The notes beneath the pieces were generated by a model. The model was not told the origin of the DNA. It worked only from the letters and a program-made list of their open reading frames with translations, and did not search any database. A stretch of DNA of 64,000 bases from the NCBI RefSeq assembly GCF_051020955.1, contig NC_135014.1, forward strand, positions 27,455,221-27,519,220. The letters run 5' to 3'. Origin of the DNA: Megalopta genalis (lineage: Eukaryota > Arthropoda > Insecta > Hymenoptera > Halictidae). Shown one piece after another: positions 12,236 to 26,269 of the stretch (its first letter is position 1; each line of letters begins with the position of its first letter). A program made the position numbers and the translations under genes.

Positions 12236-15200
12236 CTTTAATTTCGAAATTAAGTAGTTTCCCCCAGCGTATCGTATTTCTGCATTATTTTTGTATCGTG
12301 CGTGAAATTGTGCAAGAAAGATATTCTTCAATAATTCCAGTTGCAATGAATTCGTAAATGTCCTTGAATTCTTTCGATATTTGCATCCTTTGAAATTGCA
12401 TAAATTACACGATCCAGTGATCAGTGTAACGCGATACTACATATGTAAAAACTGTCAAAAGAATAATGTAAAAACAGGTTAAATGTTCCACAGAGTTCGG
12501 TAAGCGTTCGCCGAGCCGAGCCAATAATTTAACGCTAATAAAACCACCGGAATCGACGCGATCGCGATTGAACAAACGTAAATGATACGATTTAAAAATT
12601 CCACTGAAATTCAATCAGGTAACCGGAGCGGTAATCCCCGCGAAAATCCTTGCCGCGGACAGCGTTATAAATTCGCCGGCGCTTCGTAAATTTTTCCGAA
12701 ACGGGCCACACCGAAATTAAACAATCTCGGTGGCCGGCGCGTATTTAAGCCGAGGGGACGTTCAATTCCGGAACTGTCGTCGTCGGGCCTCCGATAGAAT
12801 GAATTTCCATTCGCGCGTCATTGACAGAAAATTCGAGCAGAATTTGTTTTTTCTCGGAGAGCGCGCGCGCGCGCACGCGAAGGAAGCGCAGCGTGACCAA
12901 CTGCAATTCGGACAGTGCACCGCGTAAAGTTTCGACGATTAGCCCGGGTATCACGTAGAGGCGTCCCCTAAACTCTAGAATGCTTTGTTATCCGTTCGAA
13001 ACGAACGCGACCGTATGCTGTAATATTATTGTAATCGAACAATATGATTATAATCGAACGGTGCAATATTATTGTATGCTCGCGGATCTCGAATTGCGCG
13101 GTGGACGTTTTTTCTAAAAATACCACGAAAACAGTGAAAAGAGCATACGTGTTTCCAAATTAAGAGTCTTTTGATGAAATTAATCGACGACGGAAGGAAA
13201 TATAGATAATCGAAATTTCATCGAGAAGTTTAGCTGGTATTTTTATTCTCCGCCGAGCTCCGCGTTTTTATCGCGGTTTAATAAAACTGTATTAATCTCG
13301 AAAATAAAATGCATGTTATTTTGGAAAATTCGATGACATTTCCTGCACGCGTTGCGCATTCCAACGAGTTACGATCGCTGAAAAAAATTGTAAACATTGA
13401 CCGAGTAAAAAAGTCATTTCGCGCACTTTCGAAAAGGTGATGCAGCTTTTTAAAAGTGTTCGAATACTTTCGCGACACTTGCGTGCCTAGAAGTAGATTT
13501 TTTTCGGCACTGTGCGCCCCGAAACATGATTCTCGAGGGAACGAAGGTAGCAAGGAGATGAATTATTGCAATATTGTTCTCGATCGTGAATTCCTGTTTA
13601 ACGAAGAAACTTCGTCATTCGGACGGAAGTTCGCTAGAAAACGTTATGCAAATAGCCCCAACCTTGAAAGTTAATATTTGCCGGCATGAATTTTCTATAA
13701 GAATTTTCCTGCCGACTCTTACAAACTCCAGAATGAATAATTTCCGAGAGAGTTGATGGACGAGGTTCTAGTTTTGTGCATGAATTATTATTACCGTATA
13801 GTAAGTCTTCACGGCTGGGGTTCCTTGAACCAGCGACTTAGTAATTTTCGGGACGCGATTCCATCAACTATTGAATTAAACGGCGAGATATCGTACCGAA
13901 GTAAGTATGCTCAACGAAAGTATCGGATCTTTCTCGCGAATATCTTTCGCGATGAAAGTTTCGCGATCGAGAATTACATTCGGCCGTGAAATTCAACAGG
14001 TGCCGATTCCCAAGAAATTGTTGCATATATCCTTTCGTTGATAAATTAACACCTTCTCGTTTAATCTTGATCTCCTTCTCGTGCAAACGAAACGAACACA
14101 TTCTCGCGCAGATATTTTTCCGTTGATCTCGCGAAGTGTTGCAGTTGGTGCGCGCTAAAAAAAAGAAGAAAAGAAAAGAAAAGAAAACGGCGCAAGATTC
14201 ACGATTCTCCGGGCCGAATACTTTAACGCGATTAAATCTCTCATTACATTTATTCGGAAACAATGGAAGAAACTATCGGGTTGTTCTCGCTGAGCCGGGT
14301 AAATTAGATTTCCCTAAACTCCGCATCAAACCGTCGCATCGAATGTACCTGCTAAGCTGCGAGCAGAAGCCAATTTTCTACCGAGATTAGATCATGCAAA
14401 TAGTATCTCTGCAGGTAAGGAATTACCGTGAATAAGCATTCCGAGGGGTAGCCCTACGTGTCACGGGAAAGTGCCAATTACAGGAATGCCGTTGTGCGCT
14501 TCCAATGATGTTCGTTTCGCTCTTTAATACCTTCTTATCCGCGTCGAACGATCAACGAATTTCCAAAACAACGTCGTGTTTTTTCGTAGCTGGAATTTCG
14601 CGAACGGACCGTCGAATCGACAAAAATGTTCGAAGCCTGAATTTCGCGATAAAATTACAACGAAATTCCGACAAAACCGTGTGTAACTTGCAATGGCCGT
14701 GTACAATATACAAATAGCGTTTTTCACAATTTGTTTTCAAGTTTCGCGAAAAAATAATTAAAAACCTGCGCTCGGTTTGAATTCTTTTCTTTTTGTTCTA
14801 CAAAGAGAAAGACAATTTTTAAAAAATTTCTAAAAATATTAACGAACTTCCTTCGTAGCTGAACCTACCACGGATTCGAAGATTCGAGCTTCCTGTTTAC
14901 AACGACACCTTAAAAACCCGACACACGATTCCCCGTTGCTGTTTCGTCGAGCTTCGAACGACAGCCTTCCACCGCCAGCCTCGCAACAATGTAAAATACA
15001 CGAAGGTTTTACGCGATCGAACTTGTTCCTTATTTCTGTTCCATAAAACCGTCAAAAAGGAGTCGTACATCAAGTTTTAAAGAGGAGCCCTTGTAAAGAC
15101 GAGAGGCTTTGATCTTCGAATTTGTAGCATTTTCGAGAAGAAATAAATCTTCAGCTTTCCACGTTCTGTCAAGCAAAAGCATCTTACAATTAATGCTTTA

Positions 15201-15650
15201 TGCTTCTCTTTTCTGTTGACAAAGAGCTTTTGCCCCTGAATAAGAATAAAATTATCAATATTAATATTATATACATGTATAGACACGAACGATTGACTCC
15301 GAAGCATCGAATCGATATTATCGTAGGTGGAAATTATGAATTTCGAAGAAACGATAAGATCAAACGAAACTCTCGTGTAGTCGAAATTTAAATAAAACCT
15401 AGATTACCGAACAACCGTGAAAACTTCGATTGCCCGCAGAAGGGTCAAGATATTCGTGTTGAATTTTTCGGTTCGAACACCGCAGTGCGCGCGCGGCGCG
15501 TATAAACTGCAGCGGAATCGGATGCGAAACACGATCCCGTTGTAACGTAATATTTTAATTAAATTAGCCTTTATAAATATCCGCGTCGATTACGTATCGT
15601 TCGACAACGGAACGACCGTCGAAACAAATGAAATAATCCTTGGAACGGGA

Positions 15651-15677
15651 CGCGTCGCGTCGCGTCGCGCCGCGTCG
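15651..15677 (+). repeat. GCGTC pentamer run
   Basis: Five copies of CGCGT/GCGTC. Confidence 0.8.
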
Positions 15678-16191
15678 TTACAGCAGCGGTTACAAATGCA
15701 ACGCGATAGAGGAGCGAAAGCATAATTGAACGAAAGAGGACGTCGCCGCGCCGCGCGAGTTGTAACGATCGCTCGAAACGCGAAAAAGCACGATATCCGT
15801 TTCCCCGCTCAAGAGTGGGACACACCGGGCATTAGCATTTTTGCCACTTGACAATCGCGGGAACGAAATTCTGTGCCGCGGGTTCGACGCCGGGCAATCG
15901 ATAAACGTCGTTGTGCTCCGTCGCGTGGTCCCCGCGTATATTCGCGACGAGAGATTCGCGCACCGAATAAACTTTCATGCCCGATATTTATCGTATTCCG
16001 GATCGGTGTTACGACTATCTGTCTCCCGCCATAATGCCGCGTATGCTGGCAATCGATGTCGATAAATGAATAATGTATCGGTTGTCGATAGTCTCTCCTT
16101 AATCCATCCGGACTCGTCTCGGGACCCGTAGCCGGAGCTTTCTTCCGTGAAATTGGCTTCTTTCGATGGCCGCATTCGATTGATCCTGTTC

Positions 16192-16770
16192 CGAAGCGCC
16201 TATGAAATTGAATTTGAACAACGAACTTTTTTCGAGACCGAAGGATCCGGTTTCGTGCAACAACCGATGCGTGCCGAGCCCTCGATGTAACCGATCGGAC
16301 CGAAAATCTTCGGATTCCCCGAATGTCCTGTCCTGCGTCTTCTCGAATCTGTTCGATCGCTGCTGCGAATCGCACTTCCGAAGCTCGCGCGAAGGGACAT
16401 TTCTGTTGGAATCCAATGTACGAGAAAATATACGCTGTTTAATTTGCGTATTCCAGCATTATATCTATAATTGTAGTTTCCGAAGTGCCTATTAAATTGA
16501 ATTTGAACAACGAACTTTTTTCGAGACCGAACGATCCGGATTCGTGCAACAACCGATGCGTGCCGAGCCCTCGATACAACCGATCGGACCGAAAATCTTC
16601 GGATTCTCCGAATGTCCTGTCCTGCGTCTTCTCGAATCTGTTCGATCGCTGCTGCGAATCGCACTTCCGAAGCTCGCGCGAAGGGTTTTTTTGGTAGAAA
16701 AACAATATATAAGCAAGAATACGCTGTTTAATTTGCATATTCCAGCATTATATCTATAATTATATCTATA
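16192..16770 (+). repeat. 289-bp tandem duplication
   Basis: Two head-to-tail copies, 16192-16480 and 16481-16770, about 90% or more alike. Each runs from CCGAAG(C/T)GCCTAT to CCAGCATTATATCTATAATT. The differences cluster near GAAGGG, where the copies carry unlike short inserts. Minus-strand open frames repeat in both copies because the sequence does, and resemble nothing known. Confidence 0.9.
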
Positions 16771-16774
16771 ATTA

Positions 16775-19700
16775 TAGTGTACTTAGAACGAAATGCATAA
16801 AAGAATGACGGCTTCGAAAACGATGCGTTCGTTATCGCACGCAATTACGTGTTAAGAATTTGTTTTTCCTGCTGCTTACAAAAATCCTCGCGCACAGTTC
16901 CCTTCAGGCCTGACCCTCGAGTTTTCGTGAACAGGCCATGTTTCACGCGCGGACGCTTCCAATTTCGCGAAGTATGTTTTCTTTTAATTTCTTCGTCGAT
17001 GTTGGATCATCGGTGTAAACCCGGCTCTTAAGATATCTTCGGAAGAGAAAAAAAAAGAGGAAGCGCGGAGCAGAGGGTTAAATCCGGAATTTTCGGGTTC
17101 GGTATTCCTGAAAATTAATTCGCGATTCATCGGTTAGCTTGCCGTAAATATTAGCGTAAACGGTTCAGCTTGTCGAAAGCGTGTTCCATGCTAGCCTCCA
17201 GGCATTGTTTGCTTCTAGTCTCAGGATTCACAAATTAATTTTAGCGGAAACCAGCGTGGTGCACAAAGTGCATGCTATCAAAGTATGTGTAATTGTGTTT
17301 GCCGGGAAAATTAAAACCGAACCCGCGGATATCCCGACAAGTGACAACGCGATCTCGACCATTCGTTGAGAAAAACGTTCGGCTGGGTTAAATACCTTTG
17401 CGCCAGTTTTGTGGCCTGTCGACGATGCAAGCGAATAAAGTACACTTTAGACGTTTAACGTTATTTCATCTCGCCGGCAAAGGCAAAAATGACACGCGAA
17501 CCAAAAAAGGAAGATCGTCCGCGCTGTTCGCGGACATGTTTTCAGCTTGGAAAACTGCGAGAAACGTTAACCCTTTGGACGCGGTGAAACAGCATCTCGA
17601 AAGTTCCGGGAACAAAGTGGCGGGGCGCACAATTTAAACGAATACGAAACACCGGCATACAAAAATATTGGCTTCGAATTTTCATGGAAAAATCGTCACG
17701 AGCATTCCGGGCAGACCAATAATTTCTGTATGGTTGGGCGGCGTTCGATTTGCCTACAATCGAAAATGATCGGCCGCGGGGCCCCTCAAAGGACCGCCGA
17801 CAGATCGAGCTGAACAACAAATAAACGTGAAATAAATTGCTGACAAATAACCGTGGGAACGCGTTATTAAATGCAGAAGCGAAAATATGACCCCGGTCCG
17901 CCGTGGATCTATGAGAAGGGTGGAAAAATTATGCGCGAAAAAAAAAGAGGAGCGAGCGTTGTTCGACGAGTTCGACGAACCGCGAATTTGGTTATGCGCG
18001 CGAATCGGCGAGATGAAAGAACGCCAAAGAGGCTCGTCGGAAAATTTCGGCTTTCCGACGAGTCCCCCCCGAATTTGTCCGTTAATTTCGAACGATTTCC
18101 ATAAATTGTTCTATGCCCGCCCGTTGAAATTCGCGTTGCTTGACAACGCTCTCGCCGGCTTACGCACGGTTCCCGTGTAGAGACGCGTAAGCGCGAAGTT
18201 AGTGTGCGGGACCGACCGAAACGTATGCAAATGACATCGAACCGGTACAGGAAGGCGCCATTAAATTAATGTTAACGTTTAACGTTAACGCTTCTTTTCG
18301 TGCCGCGGGCTGCCCGCCGGGAAAACTATTTGCCGGCCGTTTGTTGCGCGTTTACACGCCGTGGAAAATCAACGATCAACTTCTGCCGCATATCATTTTC
18401 ATCAAATCACGTTATCGCGCGGCAATTATTTTTCCAATAACCCCGCGTGCTTACGGAATACTATTCCCCGAATACGGGCCAGAGCCCTTTGTGCCGGAAA
18501 CGTCAACCATGTCGCAACTAGATTATTACAAATAGCATCGTACTTTTTTGTTCAAATAACCCATCGAGAGAAGCATGAAACTGGTGTAACCAATGTTTAA
18601 CGAACGCTTTTGAAATTGAAGTTAAATACATATTTTAGGTAGGATCAACTTTGATGTATTCGTTACAGAAACGAGTAGGTGAAACAGAAATGAACGAAGC
18701 TATTAGAAATATTTGCGGATGATTATTTTAACATGAATGAACTGCGGATTTTATGCACCTAAAGCAAGATTGAATAATTGCAATTTAATATAGCAGAGGG
18801 CTGGAGAGAATTTAAGAATGTTAATGAATCGTTCAATGCACTGGTCTCGCTATAAAAATAAGATTAAAGAACGGAAGAATTTTCTATCTATTTTCTATCT
18901 CGTGCGATCGACGCGGACAATTCTCATTTTGCAACGAAATTCACGGCGCAGACCGTAATTCTATTTCTCATTGATACGGTTATCGCGTGCGACCGGATAA
19001 AAGACAGCTCGATATTGGGAAGATCGAGCGAAAAAACGATAAAGGACAAGAGGGGTTCGAGATGTAAAAATTTATAAGACGGTTCGCGGTTTCGCAAAGT
19101 TATCGAAAGACTATTTAGGTGGATTATGTATACGATCGACTTCGTGGCGGCTAATTTACATGTGAAGCCCGGTCCTTTGTAAAACTATGTAGAGTGCCAC
19201 ATAAAACTATGTCTGCGCGAAGCACCATTTCGAATGCATTGGCGTGCTCGGCGAAAGGACTTCGGCTAACCAAAGGCAACGCGAAGCTGAAATTGTAATA
19301 CTAAAAAATCGATATGATCGATCTCGAAATTTATTTCGGCACAATTCAAATCGGACAGCTACTCGAAAGCGTTTCGCCGTTCGGAATGATCGTATATATA
19401 CATATATATACACGATATTTATATATATATTCGCGCGATGTATAATTGCACAAATATAAAATCCCAGCCGAAAGTAATTCCAGCGCGGCGTGGGATTTAC
19501 GTTCGAATAAAAAGAATAGCGGAACGAGAGGCACACGGTCATGCAACGTTATCCATTTACGGGGCGTATTATGTTTTGTAGCCGGGCCGGAACTACAACA
19601 AAAGAGAGGGAAAAACAAGTATTTGCAATATCAACATTTTTTATGCGCCGGAAGCACCCCTTGAGGCCACGTGCGACCGGCAATAATAGTTTCTTCTGCG

Positions 19701-22700
19701 TCGACCGGCAGAACAGAGGAGTGTCAACCCTTCCCCAGCTCCGAAACTCTTCTTGGTTTCTTATGTAAGCCGTGAAACGCAAGTTTTTACTAGACGACAG
19801 AATACTATATATTATTATGTTACGCAGGCAGACGGCTACGAGTATCGAATTTACAAAAACTATTTTTCGCTTCGCGAATACGCGTCTATATCTGTACTTT
19901 ATGCCATCAACTCCTCGCCGCGTCATCCACCGAAACGAATGCTTCTTTTTCTTCGTGATTCTACTGAGAAACAAGTGAACTGGTTTTTTTATGATAATAA
20001 TGATATTTGACTTACCAAATTATTGTATAAAACGAAGTTCTTTAGACTTGCGTGAATGTTTTAAGAAAATTCAACATCGTTGACCCTAAATATGTTCAGT
20101 TTCAGAATCAAAATTAATCCTTCGATTCTGACATAGGTATTTAATGTACAATAATTCGGATTACTGCAATGTGGCGCTAATATTTGACGAGTTCTCAGAA
20201 TTCATTTTTGTTGGTGCATTCGAACGGATCGCATTCTTCTAAGATCTTTCTGTGATACTAAATAATTCAGACGCCATCCGGTGTGATAAATTTGAACTCT
20301 CCACTTTTAATCTCGTTCTCGAAGCCACTTCAACAATTAATTATACACCGCTAATGCTCCGCAGATTAATTGGTTGGAATTTACGGAGTTGATTTCCGGC
20401 ACTCTCGACGTGTCGAATTAATAATTTCGTCCGCGATGGACTTTCGGTTGGAAATAGAAAAGGCGTTTAGCCATAGGTTAGCGTTCGGAATTAGCTATAC
20501 CTCGAGCGTTTGCTCTATTAAACCACATCCATTGTAGCAAATCAGTTCTGCGCATTCGCGCGTTCGGCGCGGCTCCGCGTAGACGGAAGGTTTATTTCTG
20601 TTGTCAGAATTCGCGGTGCTCCAGCCGCCACTAGAATACGTCTATTTCGAGCGCGTTGTGTTACTTCTAGGAAAGTTCATGGGGAAATATTCCCGTAGTA
20701 AAATACGCCGGGCCGAACAACAGAGGATCTAATTAAGCCGACTCAATTACGGCCCAGGAACGGGATGTGTTTAACGTAAATCCACCGAGGGACGTTGCTT
20801 GCGTTCAGCTCGCGTTCCGCCCGCGTTCCTGCGCTTCTTTGTAAATAGAATTCTGAAAAATGCTCGGAGTCCGTTGATACCACGTATCAACCTCTCCTTT
20901 CGCTTTCTACAGATTACACCGCGAGACGGAAACCCCTTATTCGACGACGTTAAGACGCGAACGTTGCGGATGCGTATAAGAGAAACACGTGAAACTATTT
21001 ATCGGCACTGTACCGATGGACCTTCTCGACAAAATCATAACCGAGTGTGTTTAACCCGAGAAAGATAACCTACGTCGCAGAGGCGCCTGCGAAGACTGTT
21101 GATTTTTGTTAATTTTTCATAGAGGTCTAGTGATTTAAGTTTAAAATTACTTAAAATATAAAAAAATGTAATATAAATGCATTTTATTTTTACAATAATG
21201 CCAAACCTTTAAAATGACTAGATTAACTTAAATAAATATCCATTGTTAGTATAAAACTGACGCCTTAGAAAAGCATGCGCCTCTGAAGCGTATGGTTATC
21301 TTTTACGTACGTTGTCATATGGTTATCTTTCTAGGGTTAAGATCGTTTATAATTTCATTTATCCACTTCTATCGATATAGTTTTTAAAGAATTTGTTAGC
21401 TTTTCTATGGATCTTAGAAAACGCGAGGGAAAATTTAACTTCTGGTAAAATTTTAATTCCCGTTGGCGCGATCGCTGAGAACTTGTCGAGCTACTAAAAA
21501 TATAGATTACTATATAATCTTTAAATTTAGCTCGAATATGCTACACGCCGTCGAACTATTTTTAGAATTTTCGATCATTCGCACACAAGCGATTACGTTT
21601 ATTCCGCGAATCTGATGCGCAAATTCTGCGTGACCAACTATCATCGAATATAACCTTTGACGATGATAAATTATGGCAGAAAATTGTTATCGGCACGCGC
21701 TCCCGAACGGATAAGTTAAATAATAAAGCACCGAAGTGGCAAAGACCGTCGCTTTCGTTCGACGTTCATTATTCAGTATGTTTTTACAGCTTATTATTTA
21801 CGCTGTTTTAGCCGCGCCACCACAACGACTAATTACATCCGTTCTACAAACCCAATACACAAATTGTTTCCGGTAGAACCTAATCAATTATTGGCCGGAC
21901 GATCGATATACCAAATGTGTTCATTCTCTCGTGGACGCTGCTAAATTATTATTTAATATCTGTCGCACCGGATTTTTAAACATGTATTCGTTATTTATAC
22001 TTGTGTTAATTGAGCAAGCACATTTTCTGAAACATTTTTCTACACAACATTCTCTACACCGGCTCGATTCAATTCGAAATACTTGAACAATGCCAAGTGC
22101 ATAATCATTTTCATAAACACTGCTGTACACACACACATACACAATAACAGATGCAATATCATTTATTTGCACCATCCACGATTCATTTCATCAGGAAAAC
22201 AGCGATTCCTATTTACTGCATTTTCCTCTAAGCACGATGTAGTTTGTTGAAAAATATTTATATTATATTATATTATATCTAGGAGATGCAAACAACTCGC
22301 ATGATCGCGAGAGAAGAAACGAGAGGGCGTAGAACGTCGATTAACGTCGGATAATTGTAAACAAAATATTTCACTGTGAAAACGTGCATGGAACGTCGAT
22401 GAGAATATTTCTACGCGGCGATAACGATCGCGTCGCGAAATAATTCTCCTACGAGACAATCCCAGGCTACTCGTACAACGGCGGTCCTAACAGTGGACTG
22501 CTAATTAATTCACGGTATAAATTATTGTGAGGATACACAGCATCTTTCGGACGGCCGGCAACGCATAGGGATCAGAGAGAGGGTCGATATACATACGCAT
22601 TCGCACATAGCTCGGTGGCGTGGGCATGCAAATTCAAACGAAAATTAATGCTGCGATAATATTTACGCTTAACCTTGCGACATCGTGTTCGTATTAATTG

Positions 22701-23500
22701 CCGGTATCGATTACCGATACCGGGATGAATAGAACCGAACCGTTCTATTCGGGGCCGCGTGCACCGCCGAATTATTAGTTTTTCGACGGGCGTCCCGGTT
22801 ACGTTAGTAACAGTTCGGAGCCGGGGAAGGATCGTTTACGAATTCCTCTCGTTTTCGTTCGACCCGATCGCGATCATTTGCATCGCCGTTAATCCCATGA
22901 TTAGCATTAAACGCGTTCTAGCAGCGAGATTAAACGAGTCCAGCTCTCGGGACACTTTTCTTTTCCCTCCCGGACGTGTTTCAATTCCGTCGGACCCACC
23001 CCCCTCCACCCCCGCCCTCGCCACGGTTCTTCTGTTCGCCTTTTTTACCGATTCAAGTCCGGCCGGATCGATTTTTAGAGGAAACTTTTTGTCAACGTAT
23101 CGAAACTCCGCCGCCGAAAACGCTTTGGTACTTGCCGCGCTCGCGCCGCCCCTCCCCCTGTGTCCCGCCTGGCCCCGGATCTCGTTCAACAATGGAACAA
23201 AATTTTTACCTTTGTTTTTCGAACGGTAAGAAGCGCAAGAACTGAATTCCATTCATTCGGACTTTTTCCGGGTTTTACGGGGCTCGAGGAAAAAAAAATT
23301 GCTCAGTCTGCTATGCGAACGATTTCACTGCGAAGATATGTTAAGCTGCCGCCGGTTTTACGCTTGCACGCCATTTTTATTTTCGGAATGTGGAGAACGC
23401 CGGGAAAAGTCGTTCCTGCGGAATCGTAATTTTCGTACGCCGGGCGTGTTTCGAGAAGATTATCGGCGTTACAGGAACGAACGATAACGATTCTATGACG
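16775..23500. other. No gene seen apart from a TTAA element
   Basis: Frames at 18.3-18.5 kb and 22.8-23.2 kb are long for their size but open on both strands in CpG-rich DNA, so they are not called. Confidence 0.5.
21051..21340 (+). mobile_element. TTAA-flanked non-autonomous piggyBac-like element
   Basis: TTAA sits at both ends (21051-21054, 21337-21340) around 282 bp. Terminal repeats CCCGAGAAAGATAACC and its inverse match at 15 of 16 positions. A second inverted pair, CAGAGGCGC, lies just inside. TTAA targets and CCC-starting ends are the piggyBac hallmark. It has no coding capacity. Confidence 0.8.
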
Positions 23501-23503
23501 AAG

Positions 23504-23724
23504 TACAGTAATGTCTCTCCAATTGACGCTCAGATCGTCCACGAAAATGGACAATTTCGGAAGAGGAGATGCGATTATTCGAGCTTCGCGGTTTTTGTTT
23601 TTATAGTCACGAATCGTCAACGATTATACAAACGAGCTGCAAGGCTCGAACAATCGTGTCTCCTCTTCCCAAATTGTCCGTTTCTCTCCACTATCCGAGC
23701 GTCAGTAAGGGAGACATTGCTGTA
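23504..23724 (+). mobile_element. Fold-back MITE, family 1
   Basis: About 221 bp, TACAGTAATGTCTCTCC to GGGAGACATTGCTGTA, nearly a perfect hairpin: each arm carries the GACGCTCAGAT, GGACAATTT, GAAGAGGAGA and CGAGCTTCG blocks in mirror order. Confidence 0.8.
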
Positions 23725-25890
23725 TCAGCCTTCGGTAATTCATCGAAAAGTTTACGTGTGTGCTCTGAAAAAACAGGATTTTTAAACGGTAAACGGTAAT
23801 TTTTCGAGACACATATTATTTGTGCATTGTAAATGCAAAAAGTTCTGCGAGACAAGCGATTCCGCTCGTCGGAACTATAAAAAGCGACCGGTGCCGTTGC
23901 AACTAAATTCGTATGTCTGCATTCGACATGGAATAACGCGATTAACAATAAAACGATATAATACACATTGTTGCCAGTAGATTACATCGTCTGTCTCGTT
24001 GTTACAAATATGTTGAACATGTGGGATATTTATGAACCGATGGCTGGGGCATTTTAATTAGCAGTGCCGATGTTGCGATTAAATATAATCGCGACAGTTT
24101 AATAATAACCGTAACCGCATAATACCGAAATACATGCTGCAATGATACTTGATGAACTAAATAAAAGCGTACTACACTGCGTGACACGCGTCCGACGATA
24201 TTATCAGACGCGGGTCATTTACTAATTTCCGAACGGCGGCGCTCGCTCGAAAACTTTGCATTTTCGCGAAAGCACACCGACAACGGTTCGCAAACTCGAT
24301 CGCACGGCCCCGCACACGTTCGCGCATTGATTCGTGTCGAGTCGTTAATCCTAAAACTGTCAAGAACTGAAAAAAACTCCGGCTCTATGGCCGGCAGTGT
24401 CGGTTTTCTAGTATTTAAAAGTTCGCACCGCATAACGAAAACTGCGCGCCCTGTATAACTTCGCCGCGTTGAGGCGCGAGAATTTTAAATTGCACTTTTT
24501 CGAGCAAATCCGCGGGGCGAACTATCTGCCTCAAAACATTTCCGCGGAGGGGGAGAGGAAAAAAAAGGAAGAGCGACGCGTCCGAACAAACTACATAAAC
24601 TTACGGCCGCAACCGGATTTGCAAAATATACGCGGAACAAGGGTAACTTAAATTGCTTTCGATACGGATCAACGTTTCGGTGGGAATATTTTGCCGGGAA
24701 TTTATGAAACCGGCGTAATTGTTCGGAAATTATTACAATCAGAAACGATGAAACAGTCTAGAAGTAGCAAAAATGCGATGCTTCGAGAGAACGCAATTTT
24801 TCGAGAAGACAATTCTTAATGCTTTAAGGTAACATTGCCGACTATTGTTATCGAAGGTACATCGAGCCAACATTTTAAAAAAGAGTTAATTCTTTTATTA
24901 TTATCAGGAAGCTTGTGTATATTATAATCTCTCATTTATTTTAGTTATGAAAACACTGAACAGGAGTTTCTAAAGCCGATCGATTAAAAAATGGCATCGT
25001 CGAGGTAATTAACGAGACAATGCCACTTAGCAGTATGAATTTTATAGTGCATTATTTAAGCAATGTATAAGTACGTTGGTTTGGTAGAACTATATATATA
25101 TTCAATTCTTTCATTCGATATTTCAACCCACATCATTTATATTATGCCTATTGCCCAAAATATTAATTGATTAGGAATGCTGCACGATTTTTGCTTCATA
25201 ATACAGTTGAATGAATAAATAGTTGTAAAATAGAAAATCTAGAATCCGTCGAATTTCGAATACATAAAAGCATTTATTCCACTTTTCTTCTTTCTTAGCG
25301 ATAAAAATCGGAAACAAATCATGTATTAAAGCTCGCGTCTTCTCTCCAGATTGCTGCCGAAATATCGTTTTTAATTTAACAAACGTATTATTCTCCATAA
25401 TGAACGCCGGAAACGAGTGATCCTGTACGCGGAGAAATTGGTTGGCCCCGAGGCTCGGTCTCGCCAGGGCTGGGTAAACTTAGGGTCGAGCCAGGGCGAG
25501 TCGGTGCATGGATTCACCCTCTCCAGCGTTTCGACACTCGAGCCCATCGTCCACCGATTCTCCTCCTCCTCCCTTTCATCTTTCATCCCCCGAAGGTAAT
25601 GTTTGCCGATCAGTCAGCACGCGTCGTTCATTAGAAATTGGATTGTTTTTATACGCGCTGAAACTTCGCCGACGCGGCCGCGTCGATCGTGACAAAGGAC
25701 GTTATCGACTACTTAGAAAGCGCGAACTGTGTCAAACAGCCAGCCGTGTTCTGATCAATGAAATCGCGATGCTAAACTCCTCCCGTTGGCCATTTGTTTC
25801 GGCGCGTCGCTGATTCGAGATATTTCTGCGGCCGGAAGCAGGAACGTCGCGTGTCACGACCATGAAAAATCTCGGTTTACGCGTCGATCG

Positions 25891-26269
25891 TGCTGTGTCT
25901 CCCTTATTGACGCTCAGATTGTCCACAGAAATAGACAATTTGGGAAGAGGAGATACGATTATTCGAGCCTTGCGGCTCGTTTTTATCGTCATCGACGATC
26001 GACGACTGCAGAAACGAGCCGCGAGGCCGGAGGAATCGCGACTTAGTATTCTCATATATTCGCGTAGCAATGTCTCCCTAACTGACGCTCAGATTGCGCA
26101 CGAAAGTGGAGATTTTGGGAAGAGGAAATACGATTGATCGTTTTTATAGTAGCAGATTATCAATAATTATAGAAACGAGGTGCAAAACTCGAAAAATCGT
26201 ACCTCTTTCTCCCAAGTTGTCCACATATCTCTCCAAGCTAAGCGTCAATTAGAGAGACATTGCTGTATT
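25891..26269 (+). mobile_element. Fold-back MITE, family 1, composite (dimer) copy
   Basis: A second copy of the composite form. It shares the internal junction GACTTAGTATTCTC, then TATTCGCGTAG and a new left end, with the copy at 2.2-2.6 kb. It ends GAGAGACATTGCTGTA. Confidence 0.75.

Larger units (their letters stand above)
10370..16190. other. No gene seen
   Basis: Mixed AT-rich and CpG-rich DNA. The 131-codon minus-strand frame near 13.9-14.3 kb is low in complexity and looks like chance. Confidence 0.55.

Noticed and set aside
15460..15500. GGTTCGAA box as a tRNA B-box
   Set aside because: No matching A-box or cloverleaf arms around it.
15809..16738. Minus-strand frames of 99-188 codons
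   Set aside because: They arise from the 289-bp tandem duplication and CpG-rich flank; no known domain.
17569..17590. TTAACCCTTTGG as a piggyBac-like end
   Set aside because: Only seven to ten bases match and no partner end follows; likely chance.
22759..23252. 156- and 138-codon frames on opposite strands
   Set aside because: Both are open across the same CpG-rich DNA, with low complexity and no splice or homology support.
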